A stretch of 64,000 bases of DNA from Pseudomonas viridiflava. Lineage in GTDB: Bacteria; Pseudomonadota; Gammaproteobacteria; Pseudomonadales; Pseudomonadaceae. Positions 29,510 through 38,405 of the stretch are shown here, in pieces (positions within the stretch are counted from its first letter, which is position 1; each line of letters starts with the position of its first letter). The position numbers were made by a program, and so were the translations under genes. The notes beneath the pieces are model-generated. The model was not told where the DNA came from and did no database searches. It saw only the letters and a program-made list of their open reading frames with translations. The DNA is taken from contig NZ_LKEH01000027.1 of the NCBI RefSeq assembly GCF_001642795.1, forward strand, positions 416,325-480,324, written 5' to 3'.

Positions 29510-29584
29510 CATCGAACCGCGCCTTTCGCAATGCGCCGCTGACTTGGCCGGAACTCTCTCGGCAATCGCTGTTCTAGAACCCTT

Positions 29585-29614
29585 CGCCGATGCGCGCATG
29601 CCATCGGCGTTTTT
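29585..29614 (+). terminator. Rho-independent terminator after the chemoreceptor gene
   Basis: The stem CGCCGATG/CATCGGCG (29585-29592 with 29602-29609), a 9-base loop and then TTTTTGG lie 75 bp downstream of the chemoreceptor stop and before the next gene. Confidence 0.85.
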
Positions 29615-29645
29615 GGTTTGGTAATCCTTAAAAACGGAGCGACGC

Positions 29646-30833
29646 ATGTCGATTCAGCAAAAAAACGGGCACGTTCTGCCCGCGCGCGCCGCTGGCAAAA
29701 TGGAAGCGGCCATGGCCGTGGGCAGCTTCGCCATCGGTACGGGCGAGTTCGCAATCATGGGCCTGATGCCTGACATCGCCAATAATCTGCACCTGAGCGA
29801 ACCTCAGGTCGGGCATGCCATCAGCGCCTACGCCCTTGGTGTGATGGTAGGCGCCCCGCTGCTGACGATCCTCGGCGCCAAACTGTTGCGCAAACACATG
29901 CTGTTGTTGCTGATGGCGCTCTACGCGATTGGCAACGTGGCCACGGCCTTCACGCCGACCTTTGGCAGTCTGGTGGCCTTCCGTTTCATCAGCGGCCTGC
30001 CTCACGGAGCCTACTTCGGTATCGCTGCGGTGGTGGCGTCCAGCATGGTGCCGGACAACCAACGGGCTGGCGCGGTGGCGCGGGTGATGATGGGCCTGAC
30101 GCTGGCGATGTTGTTGGGTAACCCGATTGCGACCTTTCTTGGTCAGTTCTTCGGCTGGCGTTCGGCGTTCGCGCTGGTGGGCCTGATTGCCCTCTGCACC
30201 ATCGCACTGGTTTGGCAATTCGTACCGGACCGTCATGACGAGCCGCGCAGCGATCCGCGCAAGGAACTGGGTGCTTTCACCAAGCCGCAGGTGTGGATGG
30301 CGCTGGCCATCGGTGCCGTAGGCTTTGCCGGGATGTTCTGCGTGTTCAGCTATCTGGCACCGACCATGCTCGAAGTGACGCGCGTCTCACCACAGTGGAT
30401 TCCTTTCGGGCTGGCGGCCTTCGGTGTGGGCGGCATCATCGGCAACGTCGCAGGTGGCAAGCTGTTCGACCGCATGCAGTTCAAGGCTGTTGGCGTGCTG
30501 CTGATCTGGTCGATGGCGGTCCTGCTGTTCTTCCCGTTCGCCGCCGGTTCGCTGTGGGGCGTACTGCTCGGCATCGCGCTGGTCGGCACCATGGTCGCGC
30601 TGGCCGCACCGCTGCAGATTCGTCTGATGGACATCGCCCACGAAGCGCCGAGTCTGGCTGCGGCCTCCAACCATGCTGCGTTCAACCTGGCCAATGCATT
30701 GGGTCCTTGGTTCGGCGGCATGGCGATCACCGCGGGTCTGGGCTGGACCAGCACGGGTTATATCGGCGCAGGCTGTGCGCTGGCCGGTCTGGGTATTTAC
30801 CTGATGGCGCGACGCATGAAGGGTGGTGAATAG
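29646..30833 (+). CDS. MFS efflux transporter (DHA1 / AraJ-like)
   Basis: A 395-residue inner-membrane protein with 12 helices. AVGSFAIGTGEFAIMGLMPD at the start and FRFISGLPHGAYFGIAAVVA in the first half are characteristic of the AraJ/YdhP subgroup of drug-proton antiporters. A GGAGCG stretch lies about seven bases upstream of the ATG. It is set apart by a terminator on its left and is not linked to the pectin lyase that follows 112 bp later. A second family member is at 15711-16910, but the two are clearly diverged. Confidence 0.86.
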   Translation: MSIQQKNGHVLPARAAGKMEAAMAVGSFAIGTGEFAIMGLMPDIANNLHLSEPQVGHAISAYALGVMVGAPLLTILGAKLLRKHMLLLLMALYAIGNVATAFTPTFGSLVAFRFISGLPHGAYFGIAAVVASSMVPDNQRAGAVARVMMGLTLAMLLGNPIATFLGQFFGWRSAFALVGLIALCTIALVWQFVPDRHDEPRSDPRKELGAFTKPQVWMALAIGAVGFAGMFCVFSYLAPTMLEVTRVSPQWIPFGLAAFGVGGIIGNVAGGKLFDRMQFKAVGVLLIWSMAVLLFFPFAAGSLWGVLLGIALVGTMVALAAPLQIRLMDIAHEAPSLAAASNHAAFNLANALGPWFGGMAITAGLGWTSTGYIGAGCALAGLGIYLMARRMKGGE

Positions 30834-30881
30834 ACACGGGCGGCTGAACAGCAGCTTAAGAAGCGTCGATCTACACGCCAG

Positions 30882-30921
30882 CGAATCGTTAAATGTCGGA
30901 TGATCGGCCTTCAACGATTCG
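30882..30921. promoter_or_regulatory. Perfect inverted repeat upstream of the first pectin lyase
   Basis: CGAATCGTT (30882-30890) and AACGATTCG (30913-30921) are exact complements with a 22-base spacer, ending 24 bases before the TTG start of the lyase gene. It could be an operator for a pectinase regulator or a leader hairpin. No U-run follows, so it is not a typical terminator for the MFS gene. Confidence 0.4.
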
Positions 30922-30945
30922 TTTGCTGCCTGTGAGGACATTCTT

Positions 30946-32175
30946 TTGCGTCGATCGCTGCTGCAGGGTATGGCCTTGTGTTGCGCCGTTCTCGTCACAC
31001 CTTCGCTGTTGCAGGCTGCCGAGCATCCCGACGGTTTTGCAAAAGATGTCACAGGTGGCGGCAGTGCTGCCGCTGTGCATCCTGCGACGCTTGATGAACT
31101 CAAGCAGGCGTTGTGCAGCACGTACGATCATCGTGGTCATTGCACAGACGCCACACCACGCGTAGTAGTGCTGGACCGCACTTTCGATTTTCGTGGCAGC
31201 GTTGTGGCAAACGGCAGTGCTACCACCACGGAGACCGGCTGCATGGTCAACGCCTGTCCCAAGGGTGGAGCGCAACTGGCGCTCAACGGGGCAAACAACT
31301 TCTGCCAGTCCAGGCCGCCTGCCTCCGTGACCTATGACAACGCCGGGTTGCAGCGCTTGAAGATCGGTTCAAACAAGACGTTGGAAGGCGTGGGAAAACA
31401 GGCAGGCATTCAGGGGATGGGCCTGTTCATCGGTAGCGGTGTCCACAACGTCATCGTTCGCAACCTCACCTTGTCCGACATCAATGCGCAGGTAGTCTGG
31501 GGCGGCGATGCGCTGACCATCGACGACGCAGACGGCGTCTGGATCAACCACAACACCTTCGCGCGCATCGGCAGGCAGATGATCGTGACCGGTTTCGGCG
31601 CGGCGTCCCATGTGACAATTTCCGATAACGAATTCGACGGGCGTACGCCATGGTCCTCGACCTGCGACGGCCATCATTACTGGGTGTGGCTGTTCCTCGG
31701 CAGCCATGACACGTTGACGCTGGCCCGCAATTACGTGCATGACACCTCAGGTCGCGCGCCACATGCGGGGGGCATGCACGATGCTGCGGTCATCGCTCAG
31801 TTGGTCAACAACGTGTTTGCTCGCATGACCTATCAGGGCGCAATCATGTCGCGCACGCCCTCCTCGCAATTGCTGGTCGAAGCGAACGGCTTCGAAAGCG
31901 TGACACACCCTATGTTCAACGATACCCAGCAGCCGGGCACCGGGTTCGCCCTGTTCTCGACCGCTGCCGCTGCATCTGTCGATGACGAATGCCAGCGCAC
32001 CCTAGGCAGAGCGTGCGCCGCCAACCTGCAACAACTGAGCGGCGACGATTATCGCCCGCAAGACGACGCAGTGCTTGAAGCGTTCGCGCCCTACCGTCAA
32101 TACCTCGTGACGCCCTTGTCTGCCGAAAAAGCATTGGCGCAAGTGCCCCTGCACGCCGGTGCGGGCAGGGACTGA
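30946..32175 (+). CDS. Secreted pectin lyase, polysaccharide lyase family 1 (copy 1)
   Basis: A 409-residue exported lyase that would cleave pectin by beta-elimination. A TTG start preceded by GTGAGGA gives a signal peptide ending LLQA before AEHPDGF. The parallel beta-helix contains VWGGDALTIDDADGVWINHN, FARIGRQM, CDGHHYWVWLF and DTSGRAPH, in the same order as pectin lyases rather than Ca-dependent pectate lyases. The SGR-P and ARIGRQ arginines expected in catalysis are present. Where fungal pectin lyases have VWIDH this copy has VWINH. It is followed closely by the rhamnogalacturonan lyase gene (12 bp), so they are probably co-transcribed. A close paralogue is at 45895-47271. Confidence 0.88.
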   Translation: MRRSLLQGMALCCAVLVTPSLLQAAEHPDGFAKDVTGGGSAAAVHPATLDELKQALCSTYDHRGHCTDATPRVVVLDRTFDFRGSVVANGSATTTETGCMVNACPKGGAQLALNGANNFCQSRPPASVTYDNAGLQRLKIGSNKTLEGVGKQAGIQGMGLFIGSGVHNVIVRNLTLSDINAQVVWGGDALTIDDADGVWINHNTFARIGRQMIVTGFGAASHVTISDNEFDGRTPWSSTCDGHHYWVWLFLGSHDTLTLARNYVHDTSGRAPHAGGMHDAAVIAQLVNNVFARMTYQGAIMSRTPSSQLLVEANGFESVTHPMFNDTQQPGTGFALFSTAAAASVDDECQRTLGRACAANLQQLSGDDYRPQDDAVLEAFAPYRQYLVTPLSAEKALAQVPLHAGAGRD

Positions 32176-32205
32176 TTTCGATTCCAAATGCCGAGAGTAC
32201 GCCTG

Positions 32206-33807
32206 ATGCCTCGTTTGATCTGGATGCTGTGCTGCGCTTTTTGTTGTCTGGTCGGTCTTGCCGGCGAGGCACAAAGCGCATCCTTCGGGTTCGTTCGAAC
32301 CCCGCCGCGGATTGTCGTGGACACCGGTAGTCAGTTGGTCTTCAGCGTGGACGAGCGCAACGGCGATCTGGTTTCCATGCGCTACCGGGGTCAGGAATTA
32401 CAGACCCGCGAGCCCAAAGCGTCGCAGATTGCATCAGGCCTGGGCGCGGCGCAGGTGGATGTCAGGACCGTCGGAGATGTGATCGTGATCAGCGCCCACG
32501 CGGGCGATCTCACGCAGTACTACATGGCGGTGAAAGGCCGCGATGCAATTTACATGGCGACGTACGCACCCACCTTGCTGCCGGTTGGCGAGTTGCGATT
32601 CGTTGCGCGCCTCGATGTCGGCACGCTGCCCAAGGCCGATCACGGAACCGATTCCAACGTCGGCACAGCGATTGAAGGCAAGGATGTGTTTTTGCTGCCG
32701 GACGGACGCACCAGTTCAAAGTTCTATTCGGCACAGCCCATGATTGATGACCCCCTTCACGGCGTGAAAGGACCGGGCGTGGCTGTTTATATGCTCATGG
32801 GCAATCGCGAGCTCAGTTCGGGAGGTCCGTTTTTCAAGGACATCGCCACGCAGAAAACCGTAAAGACTCACGAGTTGTACAACTACATGTTTTCCAACCA
32901 TACCCAGACCGAAGCTTACCGGGGCGGTCTGCACGGTGCGTATGGTCTGCTGTTTACCCAGGGAGAAGCACCGTCGGCCGTGCTGACCAACCTGGATTTT
33001 CTGAATGGCACGCTGGGGCTTAAAGGGTTTCTGAGCAGCGCTGAGCGAGGTTCGGTGTCAGGCCATGCCTCGGGAGCTGTCCAAGGCACGTCGGTTGTGG
33101 TTGGCCTGAGTAATGACACGGCAGAGTATTGGGCTCGAACCTCCACAACAGGTGATTTCTGTTTGGCCGATGTTCGTCCGGGCCGCTATCGATCGACGCT
33201 TTACCAGAACGAACTGGACATCGCTCACAGCACGCTAGACGTGTCGGCTGGTCGCGTCACACAAACCAGTTTGCACGCCGAGCCGCCTTCGGGCCGAGTG
33301 AAATGGCAAATCGGCCTGCCCGATGGAACGCCCGCAGGCTTTCGTAACGCAAGACTTCTGCCCTCGGCTCATCCGTCCGACGCGCGGATGGCACCCTGGA
33401 CCACTGGGAAGTACACGGTCGGAACAAGCACCCTTGCCGACTTCCCGGCCGCACAATGGCGCGACATCAACAGTCCGGCCCGGATCGACTTTGTGCTGGG
33501 CGCCAACGAAGTGCACGACTACCGGCTGCGCGTGCTCCTATCACTGGCTCAGGCTGGCGGACGTCCGCAATTGAGTGTCAACGGCAGCTGGCATGCACCG
33601 GTGCCTGCTGCGTCGGTGCAGCCCGACAGCCGTGGGATCACCCGTGGAACCTGGCGTGGCAACAACGTGCCGTTCGAATTCGACATTCCGGCGTCTGCGC
33701 TGCACGCGGGCACCAATACTCTCGAGATCGGCGTTGCCTCCGGCAAGTCAGGCACGGGCTTTCTCAGTCCGGGCTTTGTCTATGACAGCGTGCAACTGGT
33801 TGAATAA
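32206..33807 (+). CDS. Rhamnogalacturonan lyase, polysaccharide lyase family 4
   Basis: A 533-residue secreted enzyme (539 from an alternative ATG at 32188). The start at 32206 has GAGAG at a good distance and a signal peptide ending GLAGEAQSAS. The N-terminal catalytic beta-sandwich occupies about residues 25-330 (GDLVSMRYRGQELQ, YIATY-like strands, MIDDPLHGVKGPGVAVYML). A carboxypeptidase-like/FnIII module follows (SGHASGAV, TTGDFCLADVRPGRYRSTLY), then a C-terminal CBM-like jelly roll (YRLRVLLSLAQAGGRPQLSV, NTLEIGVASGK). This is the usual PL4 order. It cleaves the rhamnose-galacturonate backbone of pectin hairy regions, complementing the adjacent pectin lyase. Confidence 0.87.
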   Translation: MPRLIWMLCCAFCCLVGLAGEAQSASFGFVRTPPRIVVDTGSQLVFSVDERNGDLVSMRYRGQELQTREPKASQIASGLGAAQVDVRTVGDVIVISAHAGDLTQYYMAVKGRDAIYMATYAPTLLPVGELRFVARLDVGTLPKADHGTDSNVGTAIEGKDVFLLPDGRTSSKFYSAQPMIDDPLHGVKGPGVAVYMLMGNRELSSGGPFFKDIATQKTVKTHELYNYMFSNHTQTEAYRGGLHGAYGLLFTQGEAPSAVLTNLDFLNGTLGLKGFLSSAERGSVSGHASGAVQGTSVVVGLSNDTAEYWARTSTTGDFCLADVRPGRYRSTLYQNELDIAHSTLDVSAGRVTQTSLHAEPPSGRVKWQIGLPDGTPAGFRNARLLPSAHPSDARMAPWTTGKYTVGTSTLADFPAAQWRDINSPARIDFVLGANEVHDYRLRVLLSLAQAGGRPQLSVNGSWHAPVPAASVQPDSRGITRGTWRGNNVPFEFDIPASALHAGTNTLEIGVASGKSGTGFLSPGFVYDSVQLVE

Positions 33808-33839
33808 AACCAGTAACCGCACGCATCTGCCTTGATCGT

Positions 33840-34118
33840 TCATGGCTTCTCCGATGAGATACACAGATCAATCGAAACGGTGTCCAGACGATCACGTTGC
33901 AGGGTCGATAGACTCTGTAGTGTTTTTTCATAAACGGCATCGGCAGTGTCTTTCAAGCGCTGCCACTCCTGCAGGGTGATCACCTCGCGCAGCACCAGCT
34001 CGTCCGCCCGACGGATGAGGGTCTGATAAAAGTCGTCGGGAAGATCCAGGCGATAGGTATCGTCTTCCAGTAACAGGTGCCATGCCTTGAGTTCCATCTG
34101 CTTGTCGTTTCTGGTCAT
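33840..34118 (-). CDS. Small hypothetical protein in a translation-stress cluster
   Basis: A 92-residue acidic, helix-rich cytoplasmic protein. I chose the ATG at 34118 (MTRNDKQMELKAWHLLLEDD); a longer frame upstream is arginine-rich and overlaps non-coding sequence. It contains DLPDDFYQTLIRRADEL and TLQEWQRLKDTADAVYEKTL, with no known domain that I recognise. It is the last gene of a three-gene minus-strand set behind baeRF3-like and HPF-like genes, which suggests a stress-related role. It is convergent with the rhamnogalacturonan lyase gene; a short hairpin (ACTGGTT/AACCAGT at 33795-33814) overlaps that gene's stop. Confidence 0.65.
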   Translation of the reverse strand: MTRNDKQMELKAWHLLLEDDTYRLDLPDDFYQTLIRRADELVLREVITLQEWQRLKDTADAVYEKTLQSLSTLQRDRLDTVSIDLCISSEKP

Positions 34119-34200
34119 GGTTGCGCCTCCTGAGCCTGTTTTTATCGGCCGGGAAGTGAAAATAGGGACCACGGGCCACGAACCCGCGGTCCGTTGGAGG

Positions 34201-35376
34201 TCAGTAGCGATAAACAGCCGCAGCGCCCGTCTCACTGGGCATCGAGCGCTCAGGCGGGAGGACGATGACCTCCCCGCCATGCTGCATGACGGCCAGAATC
34301 ATCTCGTCCAGCACGTCATCCGCACTGGGATCGTCGCCGCTCCGAATCGCAAGATCGCCACTCATCCCGTCCATAACGCCATTCACTGTGCGTTCGGCTT
34401 CGACCAGCAGCAGGGCCACCCTGCCCTCGGTGGCGGCCCGGGCGATGTCCGGCAATTCGTTTGCGTTCAGCCGCTGTCCCACGGCTCTTTCGTAACGCCC
34501 CAAGGCCTCGTTGAGCCTGTCATCGTGTCGCACGCCGATGAGTTCTCCACAAGCCGCCGTCAACTGCGCCGCTGTAAGGGTTGCGGGATCCTGCTCGACG
34601 CCCTCGGGAAGCAAAAATGGATTGCGACTTTGCGTCCTGAATACCGCCTGGTTTTCAGGCAGTGCCACCAAAACAAGCGGCAGTTTCGAGACACGCGAAC
34701 AGTGTTCGGTGATCTTGCGGTCGACGATGCGGAAAAACCGTTCCCGGTCGAGGTTGATTTCCTCCTGCTTACCGCTGCCCCCCGACTCATGCATCATCGG
34801 ATCACCGCGTTCGCCGCCGCCGCTGAAGCCGTCCGGATGACCTCGCTGATCACGAGGGGTCAGGTCTTCGCCCAACGCCTCGTTCTGATTCGTCGGTACC
34901 GCCTCCGGCAGACTGATTTCCTGCAGGCTCTGCATCGATCCTTCGTAGACACGCACACTGTCGCGCGACAGACAAAGGGCCTGATAGCGGTCGGTCATCG
35001 GCGCTAGGCGCAACAGGGGTTTCAGGTAGGGATGGCTGTTGACCACGGCGGTTTCAGCCACCGCCTTGTGCAGGCCCACCACCATGAAATGTTCAAGCCC
35101 GCCAAAAATTGCGATGCCTTCAGGGCAGGTATTCCAGAAAACCTGATCGTCGATCAGCGCCTGGAACGGGGTGATCAATGCCTGCTTGGCTATCTGCGGG
35201 TAGTGGCGCTCCAGCAGGGTTTCCAGCTCCTTGATCAGATTTTTCAGTCGAATCGGATCCTGAGTACGCTGCGGAAAGGTTCGATGCGTTGGCATGTACA
35301 CACTGAGATTGGGACGTCCCGCCAATTCCAGAAGCGTGTCCAGGGTCTGCCGGGTAAAGGGTTGAATCTGAACCAT
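34201..35376 (-). CDS. baeRF3-type protein (bacterial archaeo-eukaryotic release factor-like)
   Basis: A 391-residue cytoplasmic protein. The N-terminal part (VYMPTHRTFPQRTQDPIRLK, GIAIFGGLEHF) and the C-terminal part (ARAATEGRVALLLVEAERTV, DVLDEMILAVMQHGGEVIVL) follow the release-factor eRF1-like fold of the baeRF families. A glycine/acid-rich low-complexity linker sits at about 170-205 (RDQRGHPDGFSGGGERGDP). These proteins are proposed to act on ribosomes under stress; the activity is not established. It lies 9 bp from the HPF-like gene on the same strand, so both are probably made together when growth stops. Confidence 0.72.
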   Translation of the reverse strand: MVQIQPFTRQTLDTLLELAGRPNLSVYMPTHRTFPQRTQDPIRLKNLIKELETLLERHYPQIAKQALITPFQALIDDQVFWNTCPEGIAIFGGLEHFMVVGLHKAVAETAVVNSHPYLKPLLRLAPMTDRYQALCLSRDSVRVYEGSMQSLQEISLPEAVPTNQNEALGEDLTPRDQRGHPDGFSGGGERGDPMMHESGGSGKQEEINLDRERFFRIVDRKITEHCSRVSKLPLVLVALPENQAVFRTQSRNPFLLPEGVEQDPATLTAAQLTAACGELIGVRHDDRLNEALGRYERAVGQRLNANELPDIARAATEGRVALLLVEAERTVNGVMDGMSGDLAIRSGDDPSADDVLDEMILAVMQHGGEVIVLPPERSMPSETGAAAVYRY

Positions 35377-35385
35377 GACGACCTC

Positions 35386-35811
35386 CTAGTCTTTGGCAAG
35401 ACGAGACTGTTTCGCGAGGAACTCGTCTTCCAGCATGGCATCGATCTCGGCGGCCGAGTCCTCATGCACAACCGGAGCGGTCAGATGCCCGGTTGACTCG
35501 ACTTTCGTAGACAGCTTGCCCACAAGGTGTTCCAGCGCATGGCTCATTTTGCGTGCAGCGCCGGCAACAGCCAGATCCAGACTGTCCGCCTTGTGGGTGA
35601 CGGAAAGCGGCGTATGCCCCTTGGGTCGCGCTTCTATCTGGCAGCGCTTGTCCTGGGCTCCGGCTTTCTGTGCGTTGACGTCGCCTACGTGAATCTCGAT
35701 CCGGGTCAGCAGATCGCTATAGCGCTCCAGTTCGTCAACGACTGTGCTGCCGACCCACTCCTGCAGCTCTGCGCTGCCTTCGATGTGATTACTGTCCACC
35801 TGAACTTGCAT
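35386..35811 (-). CDS. HPF/RaiA-like ribosome hibernation protein
   Basis: A 141-residue protein. The start MQVQVDSNHIEGSAELQEWV at 35811 begins the beta-alpha-beta fold of ribosome hibernation factors; IEIHVGDVNAQ and KRCQIEARPKGH are the matching strands. An acidic tail (IDAMLEDEFLAKQ) follows where long HPF has a dimerisation domain, and no such domain is visible. Relatives bind the small ribosomal subunit and block translation in stationary phase. Most pseudomonads have another hpf copy near rpoN, so this is probably a stress-specific paralogue. It is the first gene of the set with baeRF3. Confidence 0.8.
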   Translation of the reverse strand: MQVQVDSNHIEGSAELQEWVGSTVVDELERYSDLLTRIEIHVGDVNAQKAGAQDKRCQIEARPKGHTPLSVTHKADSLDLAVAGAARKMSHALEHLVGKLSTKVESTGHLTAPVVHEDSAAEIDAMLEDEFLAKQSRLAKD

Positions 35812-35913
35812 GTGATTATCCTCCGACACCGGCGCCCCACTGCGCCTGTGCCAGTAGAAATATCAGGCAGCCGATCGGTTCCTGAAAAAGGATAACCGGT
35901 CAGTCGGCAGTGC

Positions 35914-37389
35914 TCAGGACATGACGGTGCGCTTCAACGCCTGATGCCAGTGTTCATAGAGTTCAGGCACTGCATTGCGCCTGGGCTCGTAGCGCTGACG
36001 AGGTCTTTCAAGGCTTGCCAGCGCGTCTTCATCCGGCCACCAGCGAAGCGCGAAACCTGCGAGATGCGCTGCGCCGATGGCGGAGACCTCAGGAGACAGG
36101 CTGCGGATAACCGGACGTTGCAACAGGTCCGCCTGAAACTGCATCAGCCACTCGTTGCGCGTGGCGCCGCCATCGACCCACAGTTCGCCCAGCGGGTCGG
36201 GACTGTCCTGTTCCATCGCGTCGAACACATCGCGAATCTGGTAGGCAATGGCTTCCAGCGTCGCGCGCAGGATGTGCGCCCGGCTGGAGGCTTCAGTCAG
36301 TCCGCAGATCAGCCCGCGAGCCTGGGAATTCCAGTGAGGCGCACCCAGGCCGCCGAGTGCCGGAACGAAATACACACCGCCGTTATCCGGCAACGCTGCC
36401 GCCTCGGCCGCCAGTGCGTCAATGTCGTCCGCCGCACCCAGCAAGCGTGCAGCCCAGCTCACTGCGCCGCCGGTATGCACGATATTGCCTTCCAGCGCAT
36501 ACGTTGGCGCTTCGATTTGCCAGGCAACGGTTGTGGCCAGTCCTGCACTTGAGCCCACCTGTCGGGCCATGGGCGTCATGAGCGAAGAACCCGTGCCCAG
36601 CGTGGCTTTCACCAGGCCCGGCGTAAATCCGCCCTGACCGAAGAGCGCCGCATGGGAGTCCCCGATCATCGACATGATCGGTATACCCGCAGGCAACGAT
36701 CCATGCGCCGCCGTCTCGCCGAACAGGCCCGCGCTCGGGCGGATGTCAGGCAATGCCGCCAGCGGAATATTGAAAACATCCGTCAACGCAGCGCTCCACT
36801 GACAGGTCCGCAGGTCCATCAATTGCGTACGCGCTGCATTGGAAGCGTCCGTGGCGAAGACCTTGCCACCGGTCAACTGCCAGAGCAGCCAACTGTCCAC
36901 GGTGCCCAGGCATACCTCACCGTTCGCCGCCCTCGCCTGCCCATCCGGCAATTGATCGAGAATCCAGCGCATCTTTCCTGCTGAGAACATCGGGTCCAGA
37001 GCCAGCCCGCTGGTTGAGCGGATCAGTTCGGCATGACCTTGCCGGGCCAGTTGCTCGCAGAAGTCATCGGAGCGGCGACATTGCCAGCTCACAAGCGGCG
37101 AAACGGGGTGGCCGGTTTTTCTGTCCCAGGCCAGAACCGACTCGCGCTGGTTGCTGATGGCGATGGCGGCAAGCGGCGCCGTGGTCTGGGCGATGCAGTG
37201 TTCGATGGCCGCGAGCATGGCGTGCCAGATCCCGGTCGGATCCTGCTCCGCATAGCCGGGCCGGGGATGGGAAACGCTCAGTGGCTGCGACGAGCGAGCA
37301 ACCACTTTGCCGCTGCGATCGACAAGGATCGCCTTGGCATTGGTGGTGCCTTCGTCCAGCGCCAGAATCAGGGGGTCGAGGGAGGCCAT
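35914..37389 (-). CDS. FGGY-family carbohydrate kinase (ketose kinase, glycerol kinase-like)
   Basis: A 491-residue two-domain kinase. The N-terminal phosphate motif LILALDEGTTNAKAILVD, the substrate-site region ISNQRESVLAWDRKTG, and the C-terminal GVYFVPALGGLGAPHWNSQA and ELWVDGGATRNEWLMQ show the FGGY actin-like fold. Glycerol kinase is the nearest named relative by these motifs. The genes upstream encode a split transketolase, which needs a phosphorylated ketose, so the kinase probably makes that substrate. The pairing is the same as apulose kinase plus apulose-4-phosphate transketolase in apiose catabolism, but xylulose, erythrulose or another ketose cannot be excluded. Confidence 0.85.
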   Translation of the reverse strand: MASLDPLILALDEGTTNAKAILVDRSGKVVARSSQPLSVSHPRPGYAEQDPTGIWHAMLAAIEHCIAQTTAPLAAIAISNQRESVLAWDRKTGHPVSPLVSWQCRRSDDFCEQLARQGHAELIRSTSGLALDPMFSAGKMRWILDQLPDGQARAANGEVCLGTVDSWLLWQLTGGKVFATDASNAARTQLMDLRTCQWSAALTDVFNIPLAALPDIRPSAGLFGETAAHGSLPAGIPIMSMIGDSHAALFGQGGFTPGLVKATLGTGSSLMTPMARQVGSSAGLATTVAWQIEAPTYALEGNIVHTGGAVSWAARLLGAADDIDALAAEAAALPDNGGVYFVPALGGLGAPHWNSQARGLICGLTEASSRAHILRATLEAIAYQIRDVFDAMEQDSPDPLGELWVDGGATRNEWLMQFQADLLQRPVIRSLSPEVSAIGAAHLAGFALRWWPDEDALASLERPRQRYEPRRNAVPELYEHWHQALKRTVMS

Positions 37390-37448
37390 CGCGTGCTTCC
37401 TGTTGTTATTGTTGTTGTGTGTCTTGATGAACGGACAAGCCGTTCAGC

Positions 37449-38405
37449 TTATTGCAACAGCGCCGTCGCCGCCGCAACAATCCCGGCCGCATCGATCTGA
37501 TGCCTGGCACGTGTCGGCGAACGGCCGCCGGCCGAGGCGTATTCGCCGTCCTGAATGCCCAGCCGAACCAGCGCAATGCCCAGTCCCGCTTCAGCCAGTA
37601 CTTCTGCCACGATGCTGCCGGCACCGCCATTGACGTTGTGCTCTTCCACCGAGACCACGGCGCGAGTGGCGCACAAGGCCTGGAGCAAGGCATCACGCTG
37701 TAGCGGGCGGATGGACGACAGGTTGATGACCTGCGCGCTGATCCCCAGTTCTTCGAGGCGAATCGCTGCGTCAACGGCCTCATGAACGACCGAACCCAGC
37801 GCGACAATGCTGACGTCGTGTCCCGTTTTCAAGATATCGACCTGGCCAGGCACGAATCGGTAATCGGCCTTATGCAGGGCGGGCAGCGCCTTGCCGTCCA
37901 ACCGGATGTAAACCGGGCCGTCATAGGCAATGGCGTAATCGACGATCTGCCTGCATTCCTCGCCGTCCGCCGGCGCAAAAATCTGCACGTTACCGAAGCC
38001 GCGCATGACCGAGATGTCGTCAATGCTGTGGTGCGTGCTCGCCAGCGGGCCGTAGCTGGTGCCTGCGTTGAGGCCGAACATCTTGACGTTCGAGCGGTTG
38101 TAGCAGACGTCCACCTTCACCTGTTCATTGGCCCGGGAGATCAGAAACGGCGCGGCGTTGCAGGTGACGGCAACCTTTCCTGACAGCCCCAGACCTGCGG
38201 CAACACCCACCAGTGTCTGCTCGGCAATGCCTACGTTTACCAGGCGATCAGGAAAGCGCTTCATGAACGGACCGATCTTGGCCGTCGATGTCGAATCGCT
38301 GACCACCGGGATCAGGTCGACACCGTTATCCACGGCATTGATGAACGCCTCGACCATGACCGAAGCCAGATGCGCTTCTGGCGCTACAGTGTGTTCAGTG
38401 GACAT
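37449..38405 (-). CDS. Transketolase, C-terminal (pyrimidine-binding) subunit
   Basis: A 318-residue half-transketolase. It carries the pyrimidine domain of the thiamine diphosphate site, with the conserved glutamate in NVGIAEQ (about residue 62), and the C-terminal transketolase domain (VVSVEEHNVNGGAGSIVAEV). An ATG six bases upstream (38411) is an alternative. It overlaps the gene for the N-terminal half by about 11 bp. Neither half is active alone; they form a heterotetramer that moves a two-carbon unit between sugar phosphates. The kinase gene follows by 59 bp. Split transketolases of this kind are often pathway-specific. Confidence 0.9.
   Translation of the reverse strand: MSTEHTVAPEAHLASVMVEAFINAVDNGVDLIPVVSDSTSTAKIGPFMKRFPDRLVNVGIAEQTLVGVAAGLGLSGKVAVTCNAAPFLISRANEQVKVDVCYNRSNVKMFGLNAGTSYGPLASTHHSIDDISVMRGFGNVQIFAPADGEECRQIVDYAIAYDGPVYIRLDGKALPALHKADYRFVPGQVDILKTGHDVSIVALGSVVHEAVDAAIRLEELGISAQVINLSSIRPLQRDALLQALCATRAVVSVEEHNVNGGAGSIVAEVLAEAGLGIALVRLGIQDGEYASAGGRSPTRARHQIDAAGIVAAATALLQ

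Noticed and set aside
33795..33814. Short hairpin ACTGGTT/AACCAGT at the rhamnogalacturonan lyase stop as a terminator
   Set aside because: A 7-bp stem without a U-run that overlaps the stop codon is too weak to call.
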